Positions 44,462-52,984 of a stretch of DNA of 63,591 nucleotides are shown here, in pieces. Source of the stretch: Bacteroidales bacterium (GTDB taxonomy: Bacteria; Bacteroidota; Bacteroidia; Bacteroidales; UBA10428); NCBI GenBank assembly GCA_016934395.1, contig JAFGSZ010000046.1:1-63591 (forward strand). Reading direction: 5' to 3'. The notes beneath the pieces were generated by a model. It was not told the origin of the DNA, ran no database searches, and saw only the letters and a program-made list of their open reading frames with translations. Position numbers and translations under genes: made by a program. Position 1 is the first letter of the stretch. Each line of letters opens with the position of its first letter.

Positions 44462-45361
44462 ATGCCACGAACAAATTTTAATGAATTATTAGATGCAGGT
44501 GTACATTTTGGTCACCTCAAAAGGAAATGGAATCCGGCTATGGCTCCGTATATTTTTATGGAACGCAATGGGATTCACATCATTGATCTTCAAAAGACCG
44601 CAGTAAAAATTGACGAAGCAGCAGCTGCTTTAAAACAAATAGCAAAATCGGGAAGAAAAATTTTATTTGTTGCTACTAAAAAGCAGGCAAAAGATATTGT
44701 AGCTGAAAAAGTAAAACAAATAAATATGCCTTTCGTTACAGAACGCTGGCCGGGTGGTATGTTAACAAATTTTCCCACAATCAGGAAAGCTGTTAAAAAG
44801 ATGACTTCTATTGATAAAATGGCTACTGATGGTACATTTGAAAATATGTCAAAAAGAGAACGGCTACAGATTACAAGACAACGTGCTAAACTGGAAAAAA
44901 ACCTGGGGAGTATTGCAGATCTTACAAGATTGCCTGCTGCCATGTTTGTAATAGATATTTCAAAGGAATATATTTCTGTTAGAGAAGCTAACCGCTTAAA
45001 TATTCCGGTGTTTGCTATAGTTGATACAAATTCAAATCCGAATCTGGTCGATTTTCCTATTCCTGCAAATGATGATGCATCCAAATCAATCTCTTTGATT
45101 ATCGATATTGTATGCGGTGCAATTCAGGAAGGACTGAGCGAACGGAAAACTGAAAAAGAAAAAGAAGGGGGCGATAAAGACCAACCAAAAGCCAGAAAAG
45201 CAAAAGGCAAAGAGGATGATTATGATGATGAGGAAGAAGATGAAGAAGAAGGAGATGAGGGAGTCGCTACTAAAAAATATTCTGTAGATGATGACGAGGA
45301 AGTAGATGACAAAATTCCCGCAAAAAAAACAGCCGCAAAAAAAGCTCCGGCTAAAAAGTAA
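44462..45361 (+). CDS. rpsB: 30S ribosomal protein S2 with charged C-terminal extension
   Basis: 299 aa; residues 1-225 are a standard S2 (FNELLDAGVHFGHLKRKWNP, ERWPGGMLTNFPTIRK, the DTNSNP segment and FPIPANDDASKSI). The last about 70 residues are low complexity: first an acidic block of Asp and Glu (about 252-268), then SVDDDEEVDDK and a Lys/Ala-rich end KKTAAKKAPAKK like histone H1-type tails. Bacteroidota S2 proteins often have such tails; the function is unknown to me. It is followed 43 bp later by tsf, the conserved pair. Confidence 0.96.
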   Translation: MPRTNFNELLDAGVHFGHLKRKWNPAMAPYIFMERNGIHIIDLQKTAVKIDEAAAALKQIAKSGRKILFVATKKQAKDIVAEKVKQINMPFVTERWPGGMLTNFPTIRKAVKKMTSIDKMATDGTFENMSKRERLQITRQRAKLEKNLGSIADLTRLPAAMFVIDISKEYISVREANRLNIPVFAIVDTNSNPNLVDFPIPANDDASKSISLIIDIVCGAIQEGLSERKTEKEKEGGDKDQPKARKAKGKEDDYDDEEEDEEEGDEGVATKKYSVDDDEEVDDKIPAKKTAAKKAPAKK

Positions 45362-45404
45362 CCGATTTAAATATTAATTTATTATATAAACAGAAAGTAT
45401 TAAA

Positions 45405-46232
45405 ATGGCACAAATTTCTGCTGCAGATGTTAGCAAACTAAGAAAAACCACCGGCGCAGGCATGATGGACTGTAAAAAAGCTCTGCAGGAAGCCGATGGA
45501 AATTTTGATAAAGCAATTGAAATTATTCGCAAAAAAGGTCAGGCAATTGCAAATAAACGTGCAGACAGGGAAGCTTCTGAAGGAGTGGTATTGGCGAAAG
45601 TTACAGAAGATGGAACGTACGGTGCTATGATCACTCTGAATTGTGAGACTGATTTTGTTGCAAAGAATGAGGATTATATAAATTTTGCCTCATCAATTCT
45701 CGACCTGGCATTATCTAACAAACCAGCAGATTTGGATGCGCTTAAAAACGTATCTTTTGATGGTAAAACAGTGGGTGACAAGGTTATTGAACAAGTGGGT
45801 ATTATTGGTGAAAAACTTGAATTAGCCTATTTTGATAAAATTGAAGCTGCTCAGGTTATTGCCTACATCCACCCGGGAAACAAACTGGCAACTTTGGTTG
45901 GATTTAGTATGAAGGTAGATACTCAGGTTGGAAAGGATATTGCTATGCAGATTGCCGCAATGAGCCCGGTTGCTGTTGATGAATCTTCCGTTTCGCAGGA
46001 TATTATTGAAAAAGAAAAAGAGATTGGTAAAGAACAGGCAAGAGCTGAAGGTAAACCTGAGAATATGCTGGATAAAATTGCTGAAGGGAAACTAAAAAAA
46101 TTCTTTAAAGAAAGTACTTTATTAAATCAGGATTTTACAAAAGACAGTAAAAAATCTGTTCGGCAATACCTTCAGGAAGTTAATAAAGATCTAAAAGTTA
46201 CCGGATTCTTGAGATATAATTTAAATCTGTAA
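45405..46232 (+). CDS. tsf: Translation elongation factor Ts
   Basis: Nucleotide exchange factor for EF-Tu. 275 aa; the N-terminal UBA-like domain has SKLRKTTGAGMMDCKKAL (about 10-27), the core has the TDFVAKNEDY motif that contacts EF-Tu, and the C-terminal module KFFKESTLLNQDF is complete. It follows rpsB in the usual order and ends in a clear terminator, so pyrH is transcribed separately or by read-through. Confidence 0.97.
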   Translation: MAQISAADVSKLRKTTGAGMMDCKKALQEADGNFDKAIEIIRKKGQAIANKRADREASEGVVLAKVTEDGTYGAMITLNCETDFVAKNEDYINFASSILDLALSNKPADLDALKNVSFDGKTVGDKVIEQVGIIGEKLELAYFDKIEAAQVIAYIHPGNKLATLVGFSMKVDTQVGKDIAMQIAAMSPVAVDESSVSQDIIEKEKEIGKEQARAEGKPENMLDKIAEGKLKKFFKESTLLNQDFTKDSKKSVRQYLQEVNKDLKVTGFLRYNLNL

Positions 46233-46253
46233 GATATCTAAACCTTATATTTT

Positions 46254-46284
46254 AAAGAGGATCAATTTTGGTTCTCTTTTTTTT
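46254..46284 (+). terminator. Intrinsic terminator after tsf
   Basis: Stem AAAGAGGATC/GGTTCTCTTT (10 bp including two G-T pairs; arms 46254-46263 and 46270-46279), loop AATTTT, then a T-run. It lies 22 nt past the tsf stop. Confidence 0.8.
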
Positions 46285-46335
46285 ATTTTGTATATCGAAA
46301 TAAAAAGCAGTACTTTTCTCAAAAGTAAGTGAATC

Positions 46336-47046
46336 ATGTTACAGTATAAAAGAATTCTATTAAAACTAAGCGGTGAAGCCCTAATGGGCAATAACGATCA
46401 CGGTATCGACGGATCACGGCTTTATGATTATGTATCTGAAATACAAGAAGTCATTCAACTGGGGGTGGAAGTTGGCATTGTAATTGGCGGAGGGAATATT
46501 TTCAGAGGTGCATCCGGTATAGAAACCGGTATCGACAGGGTAAAGGGGGATTATATGGGAATGCTGGCCACTGTAATAAACGGATTAGCAATTCAGTCGG
46601 AATTTGAACGCATTGGAGGGAAAGCAGCCTTGTTTACTGCCATAAATATGGAACCGGTTGGCATTCGATACAATAAACCACAAGTATTGCATGCCATGAA
46701 AGAAGGATTTGCAACTATATTTACTTTTGGTACAGGTAATCCGTATTTTACAACGGATACTGCAGCAGCCCTGAGAGGAGTTGAAATTGAGGCTAATGCT
46801 GTATTAAAAGGCACACGCGTGGATGGCGTATATAACGAAGACCCGGAAAAGAATAAAAATGCTATAAAATTTGATACGATCTCTTTTGAAGAAGCATACA
46901 ATAAAGGATTAAAAATTATGGATTTAACAGCCTTCACCATGTGCAGTGAGAATAATCTGCCTGTTGTAGTTTTTAATATGAACAAGAAGGGAAATTTGAA
47001 AAGACTGGTTATGGGTGAAAAAATAGGAACAATTGTTGGAAACTAA
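46336..47046 (+). CDS. pyrH: UMP kinase
   Basis: Hexameric kinase converting UMP to UDP, regulated by GTP and UTP in characterised bacteria. 236 aa of the amino-acid kinase fold: KRILLKLSGEALMG (about 5-18), GVEVGIVIGGGNIFRG, the GDYMGMLATVINGLA substrate helix, and TDTAAALRGVEIEANAVLKGT. Complete and canonical. It lies between tsf and frr, the conserved bacterial order, but behind the tsf terminator. Confidence 0.97.
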   Translation: MLQYKRILLKLSGEALMGNNDHGIDGSRLYDYVSEIQEVIQLGVEVGIVIGGGNIFRGASGIETGIDRVKGDYMGMLATVINGLAIQSEFERIGGKAALFTAINMEPVGIRYNKPQVLHAMKEGFATIFTFGTGNPYFTTDTAAALRGVEIEANAVLKGTRVDGVYNEDPEKNKNAIKFDTISFEEAYNKGLKIMDLTAFTMCSENNLPVVVFNMNKKGNLKRLVMGEKIGTIVGN

Positions 47047-47083
47047 TACTTAATTTAACATATTAAAAATCTATATATTTTTT

Positions 47084-47091
47084 TAAATTTG
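47084..47091 (+). promoter_or_regulatory. Candidate -7 box TAAATTTG for frr
   Basis: Matches TAnnTTTG, 27 nt before the frr ATG. No -33 TTTG is visible, so frr may instead be read from pyrH. Confidence 0.3.
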
Positions 47092-47117
47092 TTTTGTAAC
47101 CCAATAAATTTCAATTT

Positions 47118-47681
47118 ATGGAAGAAGAAGTTCAATTGAATTTTGAGTTAACAGAAGAAAAAATGGATAAAGCTATTCAGCATTTTGAAGAAGAACTGGT
47201 AAGGGTTCGTGCCGGGAAAGCTTCTCCGAGTATGCTGGATGGTATTTCAGTTGATTATTATGGCGTTGTTACTCCTTTAAATCAGGTATCGAATATCAAT
47301 ACTCCGGATGCCAAAACAATTATGGTTCAGCCCTGGGAAAAAAATATGATTGAGCCTATTGAAAAGGCAATTATGCAGGCCAATATTGGATTAAACCCCG
47401 CAAATAATGGGGAAGTAATTCGTATTATTGTTCCCATATTAACTGAAGAAAGAAGAAAAAATCTGGTTAAACAAATCAGGGGTATGGCGGAAATCACACG
47501 GGTGAGTATACGGAATGCACGGCATGCCGCGAACGATGAAATTAAAAGGATGCAAAAAGATGGTTTATCCGAAGATCTGGCTAAAATTGCTGAAAATGAT
47601 ATTCAGGAAATAACCAAAACCTATTCTGAAAAAATAGAAAAAGTATTAGAGGCTAAGGAAAAGGATATAATGACCGTTTAA
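47118..47681 (+). CDS. frr: Ribosome recycling factor
   Basis: Splits post-termination ribosomes together with EF-G. 187 aa: RVRAGKASPSMLDGISVDYYG (about 30-50), the PWEKNMIEPIEKAI segment, GEVIRIIVPILTEERRKNLVK and the R-rich helix VSIRNARHAANDE. Full-length. It ends the translation cluster and is followed by a bidirectional terminator facing the ABC transporter genes. Confidence 0.97.
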   Translation: MEEEVQLNFELTEEKMDKAIQHFEEELVRVRAGKASPSMLDGISVDYYGVVTPLNQVSNINTPDAKTIMVQPWEKNMIEPIEKAIMQANIGLNPANNGEVIRIIVPILTEERRKNLVKQIRGMAEITRVSIRNARHAANDEIKRMQKDGLSEDLAKIAENDIQEITKTYSEKIEKVLEAKEKDIMTV

Positions 47682-47686
47682 ATTTG

Positions 47687-47714
47687 AAAAGGCAGCTTAA
47701 CGCTGCTTTTTTTA
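47687..47714 (+). terminator. Bidirectional terminator between frr and the ABC permease gene
   Basis: Stem AAAAGGCAGC/GCTGCTTTTT (10 bp with one G-T pair; arms 47687-47696 and 47702-47711), loop TTAAC, T-run on the plus strand. The minus strand also reads a GC-rich stem followed by CCTTTT, so it can serve the converging permease gene, whose stop is at 47716. Confidence 0.85.
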
Positions 47715-47715
47715 T

Positions 47716-49137
47716 TTAATCATGTCTTAACGCTCTTACCGGGTCAATGCGTGCTGCCCGGATAGCTGGATATAATCCGGCAGCGAGGCTGATAACAATC
47801 GAAAAAACCATTGCTCCAAATATCAGCCAAAGGGGGAAATAGAATAAATCGACCGGTATTTGCCCCATAGGTATAAGCTGGGCATTAATAATCTGATTGG
47901 CAATCCGGGTTACCAGCCAACCCAGCCCAAGACCAAAAATTGCTCCTATAAATCCGATAAAAGCTGCTTCAACAAAAAAGATGAGTTTAATTTCATTTTC
48001 GCTACCGCCAATAGCTTTCATAATACCAATTTCCCTTGTTCGCTCCAAAATAGACATAAGCATGGTATTAATAATCCCCAAGGCTGCAATTATTAACGCT
48101 ACCGATCCAATTGCCCCTAGCAGACTATCCATTATCAGAAATCCTCTTTTGATTTCTTTTAACTGGTCTGCTATAGAAAATACTCCTGCCCCCATGGCTT
48201 CAATTTGTTCTCTGACCTTTGTCATTGCATTAATTTCTTTTACACGCACATATATCGAACTAAAGGTTCCATCTTTTTTATTTGAGTCGAGAATATCCCA
48301 TACACTCGAAAAATTAAGCCTGGGAATATTTTTTGCTGTAACCACAGGCATGTAAATTCCGGCCCTGAAACGGTTGACGTTAAAATCATCATATCTTCTG
48401 GTAATCCCGATAATTTCAAACTCTTCGGTATGTTCACCAAAAGGATCCAAACGATTCCCCATAAGAAAACCAAAAGGATTACGGATAATATTAGGATTTA
48501 TTGATGCAGTAATAATCTGAATCTTTTTTCCGAGCACAGAGTCGGGAGAAATTATTGTGGCTCCTTTTAATGAATCCTCATGAGTAAAATGGAATTCATA
48601 TGTTGGATCTTCTACATATATCCCAAGATTTTTAAGTGTTTCCCACGATACAACAACCGCCCGGGTACTGTCAGAGGAATAAAACTGTCCGGCCAGCAAA
48701 TTATTAAAAGGACTGTAATACTGCATAGCTGTCGGAAAAATCCTGACATTAGTGTTTAATTCTTCTTGTTTGAATTGAATTCTTGCCGCAAAAGTTTCTT
48801 CCGGGAACGCTATCTCTACTTCAGGAATGGCCCTGATCACTTCAAGTATTGAATCGGTTAAGGGGAATGGTTTTTCTTTGGTTAAGTCACTTAAACCCGA
48901 TAGGTCGCCCTCCTGAATTGATTCCAGGTTAATCTTTCCAGGGGTTACATTCATGCTGGTAAACAGATCGTTCTTTTTAAAAGCATCGGTTATATTTTTT
49001 TGCATGCCGGTGCCAAAAGATACCATTGATGTAAGTGCGCCGATTCCGATAACCACACCTAAAATAGTAAGTGCAGTCCGAAGCCTGGTTTTCCAGAGAT
49101 TACTGAATCCTATTTGTGTTATATCCAGGAATGTCAT
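47716..49137 (-). CDS. MacB-type ABC transporter permease
   Basis: 473 aa inner-membrane protein with the MacB plan. TM helix 1 is at about 18-40 (RTALTILGVVIGIGALTSMVSFGTG), then a large periplasmic domain (about 45-340), then three more helices in the FtsX domain (about 345-465), ending PAIRAARIDPVRALRHD, the standard coupling tail. The segment MLMSILERTREIGIMKAIGGS is the conserved cytosolic loop. Such type VII ABC systems move lipoproteins or peptides, or transmit force, across the periplasm. It lies 10 bp after its ATPase. No membrane-fusion partner gene (MacA) is adjacent, so the system may act alone. Confidence 0.92.
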   Translation of the reverse strand: MTFLDITQIGFSNLWKTRLRTALTILGVVIGIGALTSMVSFGTGMQKNITDAFKKNDLFTSMNVTPGKINLESIQEGDLSGLSDLTKEKPFPLTDSILEVIRAIPEVEIAFPEETFAARIQFKQEELNTNVRIFPTAMQYYSPFNNLLAGQFYSSDSTRAVVVSWETLKNLGIYVEDPTYEFHFTHEDSLKGATIISPDSVLGKKIQIITASINPNIIRNPFGFLMGNRLDPFGEHTEEFEIIGITRRYDDFNVNRFRAGIYMPVVTAKNIPRLNFSSVWDILDSNKKDGTFSSIYVRVKEINAMTKVREQIEAMGAGVFSIADQLKEIKRGFLIMDSLLGAIGSVALIIAALGIINTMLMSILERTREIGIMKAIGGSENEIKLIFFVEAAFIGFIGAIFGLGLGWLVTRIANQIINAQLIPMGQIPVDLFYFPLWLIFGAMVFSIVISLAAGLYPAIRAARIDPVRALRHD

Positions 49138-49147
49138 GAATTTTTTA

Positions 49148-49849
49148 TTAGTTTAATGTCCGGATAATGCTTCCGTCTTTTAATCTGATAATTTTATCGG
49201 AGCAGGTTTCGGCTGTTTCTTTGTCATGGGTTACCATCAATATCGTAATTTGGTGCTCTTTATTTAGTTTTATAAGCATATCCATTATTTCTTTTGAAGT
49301 AATACTATCAAGATTGCCGGTAGGTTCATCTGCAAGAATAACTTCAGGATTATTGGCCAACGCTCTGGCAATGGCTACCCGTTGTGCCTCACCCCCCGAT
49401 AATTCATTGGGAAGATGGTGTAATCTGTGATCAAGTCCTACCGACTTTAGTAAACTAACGGCTATTGATTTTCTTTCCTTTCGGGGAATTCCTCCAAAAG
49501 CGAGAGCCAGTATAATATTTTCTATAGCCGATCGCGATGGAATAAGATTAAAAGACTGGAATATCATACCTACCGAAAATCTTCTGTGCAATGCGAGTTT
49601 ATAACGGCTCATTTTTGCCATATCATTTCCTTCAAATATAATGGTTCCGGAGGTAGGTTTGTCCAAACCAGCGATTAGATTTAAAAGTGTAGATTTACCT
49701 GATCCCGATTTTCCAACGATAGATACAAATTCTCCTTTTTTAATATCGAATGTTACATCATGAATGGCAGGTATGGTTATTGACGCTTTAGAATAGATTC
49801 TGGATAAATTCCGAACTTTAATATCTGATTCCAAATTTACTTGTGACAT
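49148..49849 (-). CDS. ABC transporter ATP-binding protein, LolD/MacB type
   Basis: 233 aa ATPase. Walker [10 protein letters not shown] (about 42-50), Q-loop [13 protein letters not shown], signature LSGGEAQRV, Walker [13 protein letters not shown] and H-loop MVTHDKE are all intact. The EPTGNLDS sequence and pairing with an FtsX-type permease place it in the LolD/MacB/FtsE group. It partners the permease encoded 10 bp downstream and is probably co-transcribed after the OmpA-type gene. Confidence 0.95.
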   Translation of the reverse strand: MSQVNLESDIKVRNLSRIYSKASITIPAIHDVTFDIKKGEFVSIVGKSGSGKSTLLNLIAGLDKPTSGTIIFEGNDMAKMSRYKLALHRRFSVGMIFQSFNLIPSRSAIENIILALAFGGIPRKERKSIAVSLLKSVGLDHRLHHLPNELSGGEAQRVAIARALANNPEVILADEPTGNLDSITSKEIMDMLIKLNKEHQITILMVTHDKETAETCSDKIIRLKDGSIIRTLN

Positions 49850-49898
49850 AAGGAGATTCCTGAAATTTACAATATAAATATAACTATTTTATATCGAA

Positions 49899-50909
49899 TC
49901 AATTGCTATCCAGAATCTGAAACAATTCGTCGAGTTTTGGAGTAAGGATGATTTCTGTCCTTCGGTTTTTCTGTCTTGCTTCCGGGGTTTGTCGCGCATC
50001 CACAGGCATAAATTCGCCCCTTCCTGATGCAGTTAATCGGTCGGGTTTTATAGTAGTGTTGTCTAACAATATTCTAACAATAGAAGTAGCTCTTTGCACA
50101 CTGAGGTCCCAGTTATCTTTAAATCTCGATCCTTGTATTACCGGGACATCATCAGTATGGCCTTCGATCATAATGTTGATATCAGGGTTTTGTTCCAGCA
50201 CTGTTGCAAGTTTTTTAAGTGCGTTTACACCTTTGGCATCCACTTGTGTGCTGCCGCTCTGGAATAATAATTTTTCTTCAAGCGATACATAAACTTTTCC
50301 GTTTTTTTGCGTTACGGATAACCCCTGCCCTTCAAAACCCAGCAATGCCGTTGAAACTTTTTTCTTCAAAGCATTTACAGCAGAGTCTTTTCGGGTTAAT
50401 ACATTTTCCAGTTCAACGAGTCTCCGGTTTCGGGATTCTAATTCCATCTTTAATCCCTGCAGGTCTTTTTTATCTTTATCAATTTTATGTGAAAATTTAT
50501 TCAATTCATCTTCTTTTTTATATAAATCGTCCTGGGTAGCCTGCAATTGTTGAAGAAGTTTTCGTGTTTCACTCGAACTGCCTTCAATCAGAGACTCCTG
50601 GGTTTTTTTCAGATCATAGTACCGGGTGTTCAGGTTTTCAAAATCACGCCTGATCTGATTGTATTCTTCAATTCTTCGTATACTGTCTTTTGACCATTTG
50701 GATCTATTTTTATCCAAAACCTCGATTTTAGAAAGTAACTCGGTATTTTCAACAGATAGTTTTTCGTTTTTGCTTTTCAGCATCTCCCGTTCTTTCTGAC
50801 AATCATCATTCTCAATCCGAAGTTCATTAAACTGCCGTGGAGGGGCACAGGAAAAAATCAACAAAAGGAAAAGTATACAAAGGCTTGTTTTTATGTTTGA
50901 AAGGATCAT
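49899..50909 (-). CDS. OmpA-family lipoprotein with coiled coil
   Basis: 336 aa. The signal peptide ends in a lipobox LIFSC (Cys about 21), so it is a lipoprotein. Residues about 35-185 form a long coiled coil with Lys/Glu/Leu heptads. The C-terminal OmpA domain (about 205-330) carries IMIEGHTDDVPV and NWDLSVQRATSIVRIL, and the GRGEFMPV and NRRTEIILTP segments that bind diaminopimelate in peptidoglycan. It probably tethers the outer membrane to the cell wall. It lies 49 bp upstream of the ABC ATPase gene, so it may be part of the same operon. Confidence 0.92.
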   Translation of the reverse strand: MILSNIKTSLCILFLLLIFSCAPPRQFNELRIENDDCQKEREMLKSKNEKLSVENTELLSKIEVLDKNRSKWSKDSIRRIEEYNQIRRDFENLNTRYYDLKKTQESLIEGSSSETRKLLQQLQATQDDLYKKEDELNKFSHKIDKDKKDLQGLKMELESRNRRLVELENVLTRKDSAVNALKKKVSTALLGFEGQGLSVTQKNGKVYVSLEEKLLFQSGSTQVDAKGVNALKKLATVLEQNPDINIMIEGHTDDVPVIQGSRFKDNWDLSVQRATSIVRILLDNTTIKPDRLTASGRGEFMPVDARQTPEARQKNRRTEIILTPKLDELFQILDSN

Positions 50910-51017
50910 ATCTTACGGTTTTATATGTTAACCTAAAAATTATATTATTTATTGTAATTTATGTGTTGAATTTACAACAAGAAGGATATTATCTCAAACA
51001 TTCTGAATAATAATTAT

Positions 51018-51025
51018 TAACTTTG
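51018..51025 (+). promoter_or_regulatory. Candidate -7 box TAACTTTG for dxs
   Basis: Matches TAnnTTTG, 25 nt before the dxs ATG at 51051. The -33 region shows no TTTG. Confidence 0.45.
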
Positions 51026-51050
51026 TCGGCCAAATTATCAGATATTCTGA

Positions 51051-52973
51051 ATGTCGCATAATAGGTACGAAATATTAGAGAAAATTAATTATCCTGCGGA
51101 TTTAAAGAAATTAAAAATAGAGGAATTGGTTCAGGTTAGTAATGAATTGCGACAATTCATTATTGATGCGGTTTCGTTAAATCCAGGTCATTTAGGCGCC
51201 AGTTTGGGCGTTGTTGAGCTTACCGTAGCACTCCATTATGTATATAACACACCTTTCGATAAAATTGTATGGGATGTAGGGCACCAGGCCTATGGGCATA
51301 AAATACTTACAGGAAGAAGAGAAGTTTTTCATACCAATCGTAAATACAAAGGTATTAGTGGATTTCCCAAGATGAGCGAAAGTGAGTACGATGCTTTTGG
51401 TGTGGGGCATTCTTCCACATCCATTTCTGCGGCATTAGGTATTGCCGTTGCAGATAAGCAAAAGGGCATAGACCGTAATGTAATTGCAGTTATTGGAGAC
51501 GGATCATTAACCGGCGGATTGGCTTTTGAAGGTATGAACAATGCCGGTATTGAAAAAACGGATATCCTGGTTATTTTAAACGATAACAATATGGCCATTG
51601 ATCCAAATGTTGGGGCCCTTAAGGAATATCTTGTAGATATTACTACTTCAAAAACTTATAACAGGGTAAAGGAAGACTTGTGGAAATTGCTGGGAAAGAT
51701 TAATAAAATTGCCCCTCATTCGCGTGATTATATTCAAAAACTGGAAAACGGGCTAAAAGCAGCATTGTTAAAAAACAGCAATTTGTTTGAAGCAATGAAT
51801 TTCCGCTATTTTGGGCCTGTTGACGGGCATGATGTGGTTCATATGGCAAAATTAATGGAAGACCTTAAAGGAATCAAAGGTCCAAAACTGCTGCATATCC
51901 TTACAAAAAAAGGCAAAGGATTTAAACAGGCTGAATTAAATCAAACTGAATTTCATGCCCCCGGCTTATTTAATAAAGATACCGGTGAGATTCTTCATGT
52001 GAATAAAGATAAACCACACCCCCCCCTGTATCAGGATGTGTTTGGATATACCCTGCTTGAACTTGCACAAAATAATGATAAAATTCTCGGCATCACACCG
52101 GCAATGCCCAGTGGTTCCTCACTAAAAATTATGATGGATGTAATGCCCGAACGGACATTTGATGTTGGAATTGCTGAACAACATGCGGTTACTTTTTCGG
52201 CCGGACTTGCTACCCAGGGCCTTATTCCATTTTGTAATATTTATTCATCATTTGCACAGCGCGCATACGATCAGGTAATCCACGATGTGGCCATTCAGAA
52301 TTTAAATGTGGTCTTTTGTTTAGATCGTGCCGGTTTGGTTGGAGCTGACGGAGCAACACACCATGGTGCTTACGATTTGGCTTTTATGCGGTCTGTTCCG
52401 AATATAATTGTTTCTGCTCCGATGAATGAGGAAGAATTACGTAACCTTATGTACACTGCCCAACTGGGTAATTATGGCCCGTTTGTTATCCGGTATCCCA
52501 GGGGTAGAGGAGTAATGACAGACTGGAAACGACCGTTTAAAGAAATTCAAATTGGTCAGGGAAGGCAGTTAAAATCCGGAACAGATATTGCTATTTTGTC
52601 TATAGGGCATATTGGAAATTCAGCCACAGAAGCAATACAAAAGCTGGAGCAGGATAATATCAGTGTTGCGCATTATGATATGCGCTTTGTAAAACCTCTT
52701 GATGAAAGTATATTGCATACCATATTTAAAAGCTTTAAACACATTATTACACTGGAAGACGGAACAAACATTGGCGGATTTGGCAGCGCTGTAGCAGAAT
52801 TTATGTGCGATAACAGCTATATGGCTGAATTAAAACGTATGGCAATTCCCGACAAATTTATTGAACAGGGCACACAAAAAGAATTATACAGAGAATGCGG
52901 ATTAGATGCTGATGGAATTTATAATACGGCAAAAAAAATGGCGAAACCTGTTATTCTTTCCAATGTGAGCTAA
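51051..52973 (+). CDS. dxs: 1-deoxy-D-xylulose-5-phosphate synthase
   Basis: Thiamine diphosphate enzyme joining pyruvate and glyceraldehyde 3-phosphate, the first step of the MEP isoprenoid pathway. 640 aa: GHLGASLGVVELTVALH, the VGHQAYGHKILTGRR segment, the ThDP motif GDGSLTGGLAFEGMNNAG (about 149-166), DNNMAIDPNVG, GPVDGHD, and the second-domain IAEQHAVTFSAGLA with the catalytic Glu, then DRAGLVGADGATHHG. Full length. Converges on the propeller-phosphatase gene with 11 bp between the stops and no obvious terminator. Confidence 0.97.
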   Translation: MSHNRYEILEKINYPADLKKLKIEELVQVSNELRQFIIDAVSLNPGHLGASLGVVELTVALHYVYNTPFDKIVWDVGHQAYGHKILTGRREVFHTNRKYKGISGFPKMSESEYDAFGVGHSSTSISAALGIAVADKQKGIDRNVIAVIGDGSLTGGLAFEGMNNAGIEKTDILVILNDNNMAIDPNVGALKEYLVDITTSKTYNRVKEDLWKLLGKINKIAPHSRDYIQKLENGLKAALLKNSNLFEAMNFRYFGPVDGHDVVHMAKLMEDLKGIKGPKLLHILTKKGKGFKQAELNQTEFHAPGLFNKDTGEILHVNKDKPHPPLYQDVFGYTLLELAQNNDKILGITPAMPSGSSLKIMMDVMPERTFDVGIAEQHAVTFSAGLATQGLIPFCNIYSSFAQRAYDQVIHDVAIQNLNVVFCLDRAGLVGADGATHHGAYDLAFMRSVPNIIVSAPMNEEELRNLMYTAQLGNYGPFVIRYPRGRGVMTDWKRPFKEIQIGQGRQLKSGTDIAILSIGHIGNSATEAIQKLEQDNISVAHYDMRFVKPLDESILHTIFKSFKHIITLEDGTNIGGFGSAVAEFMCDNSYMAELKRMAIPDKFIEQGTQKELYRECGLDADGIYNTAKKMAKPVILSNVS

Positions 52974-52984
52974 TCATCATCAGG

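Noticed and set aside
47716-50909. Complete MacAB-TolC efflux operon
   Set aside because: ATPase and permease are present, but no MacA fusion protein or TolC gene is adjacent; the third gene is an OmpA-type lipoprotein.
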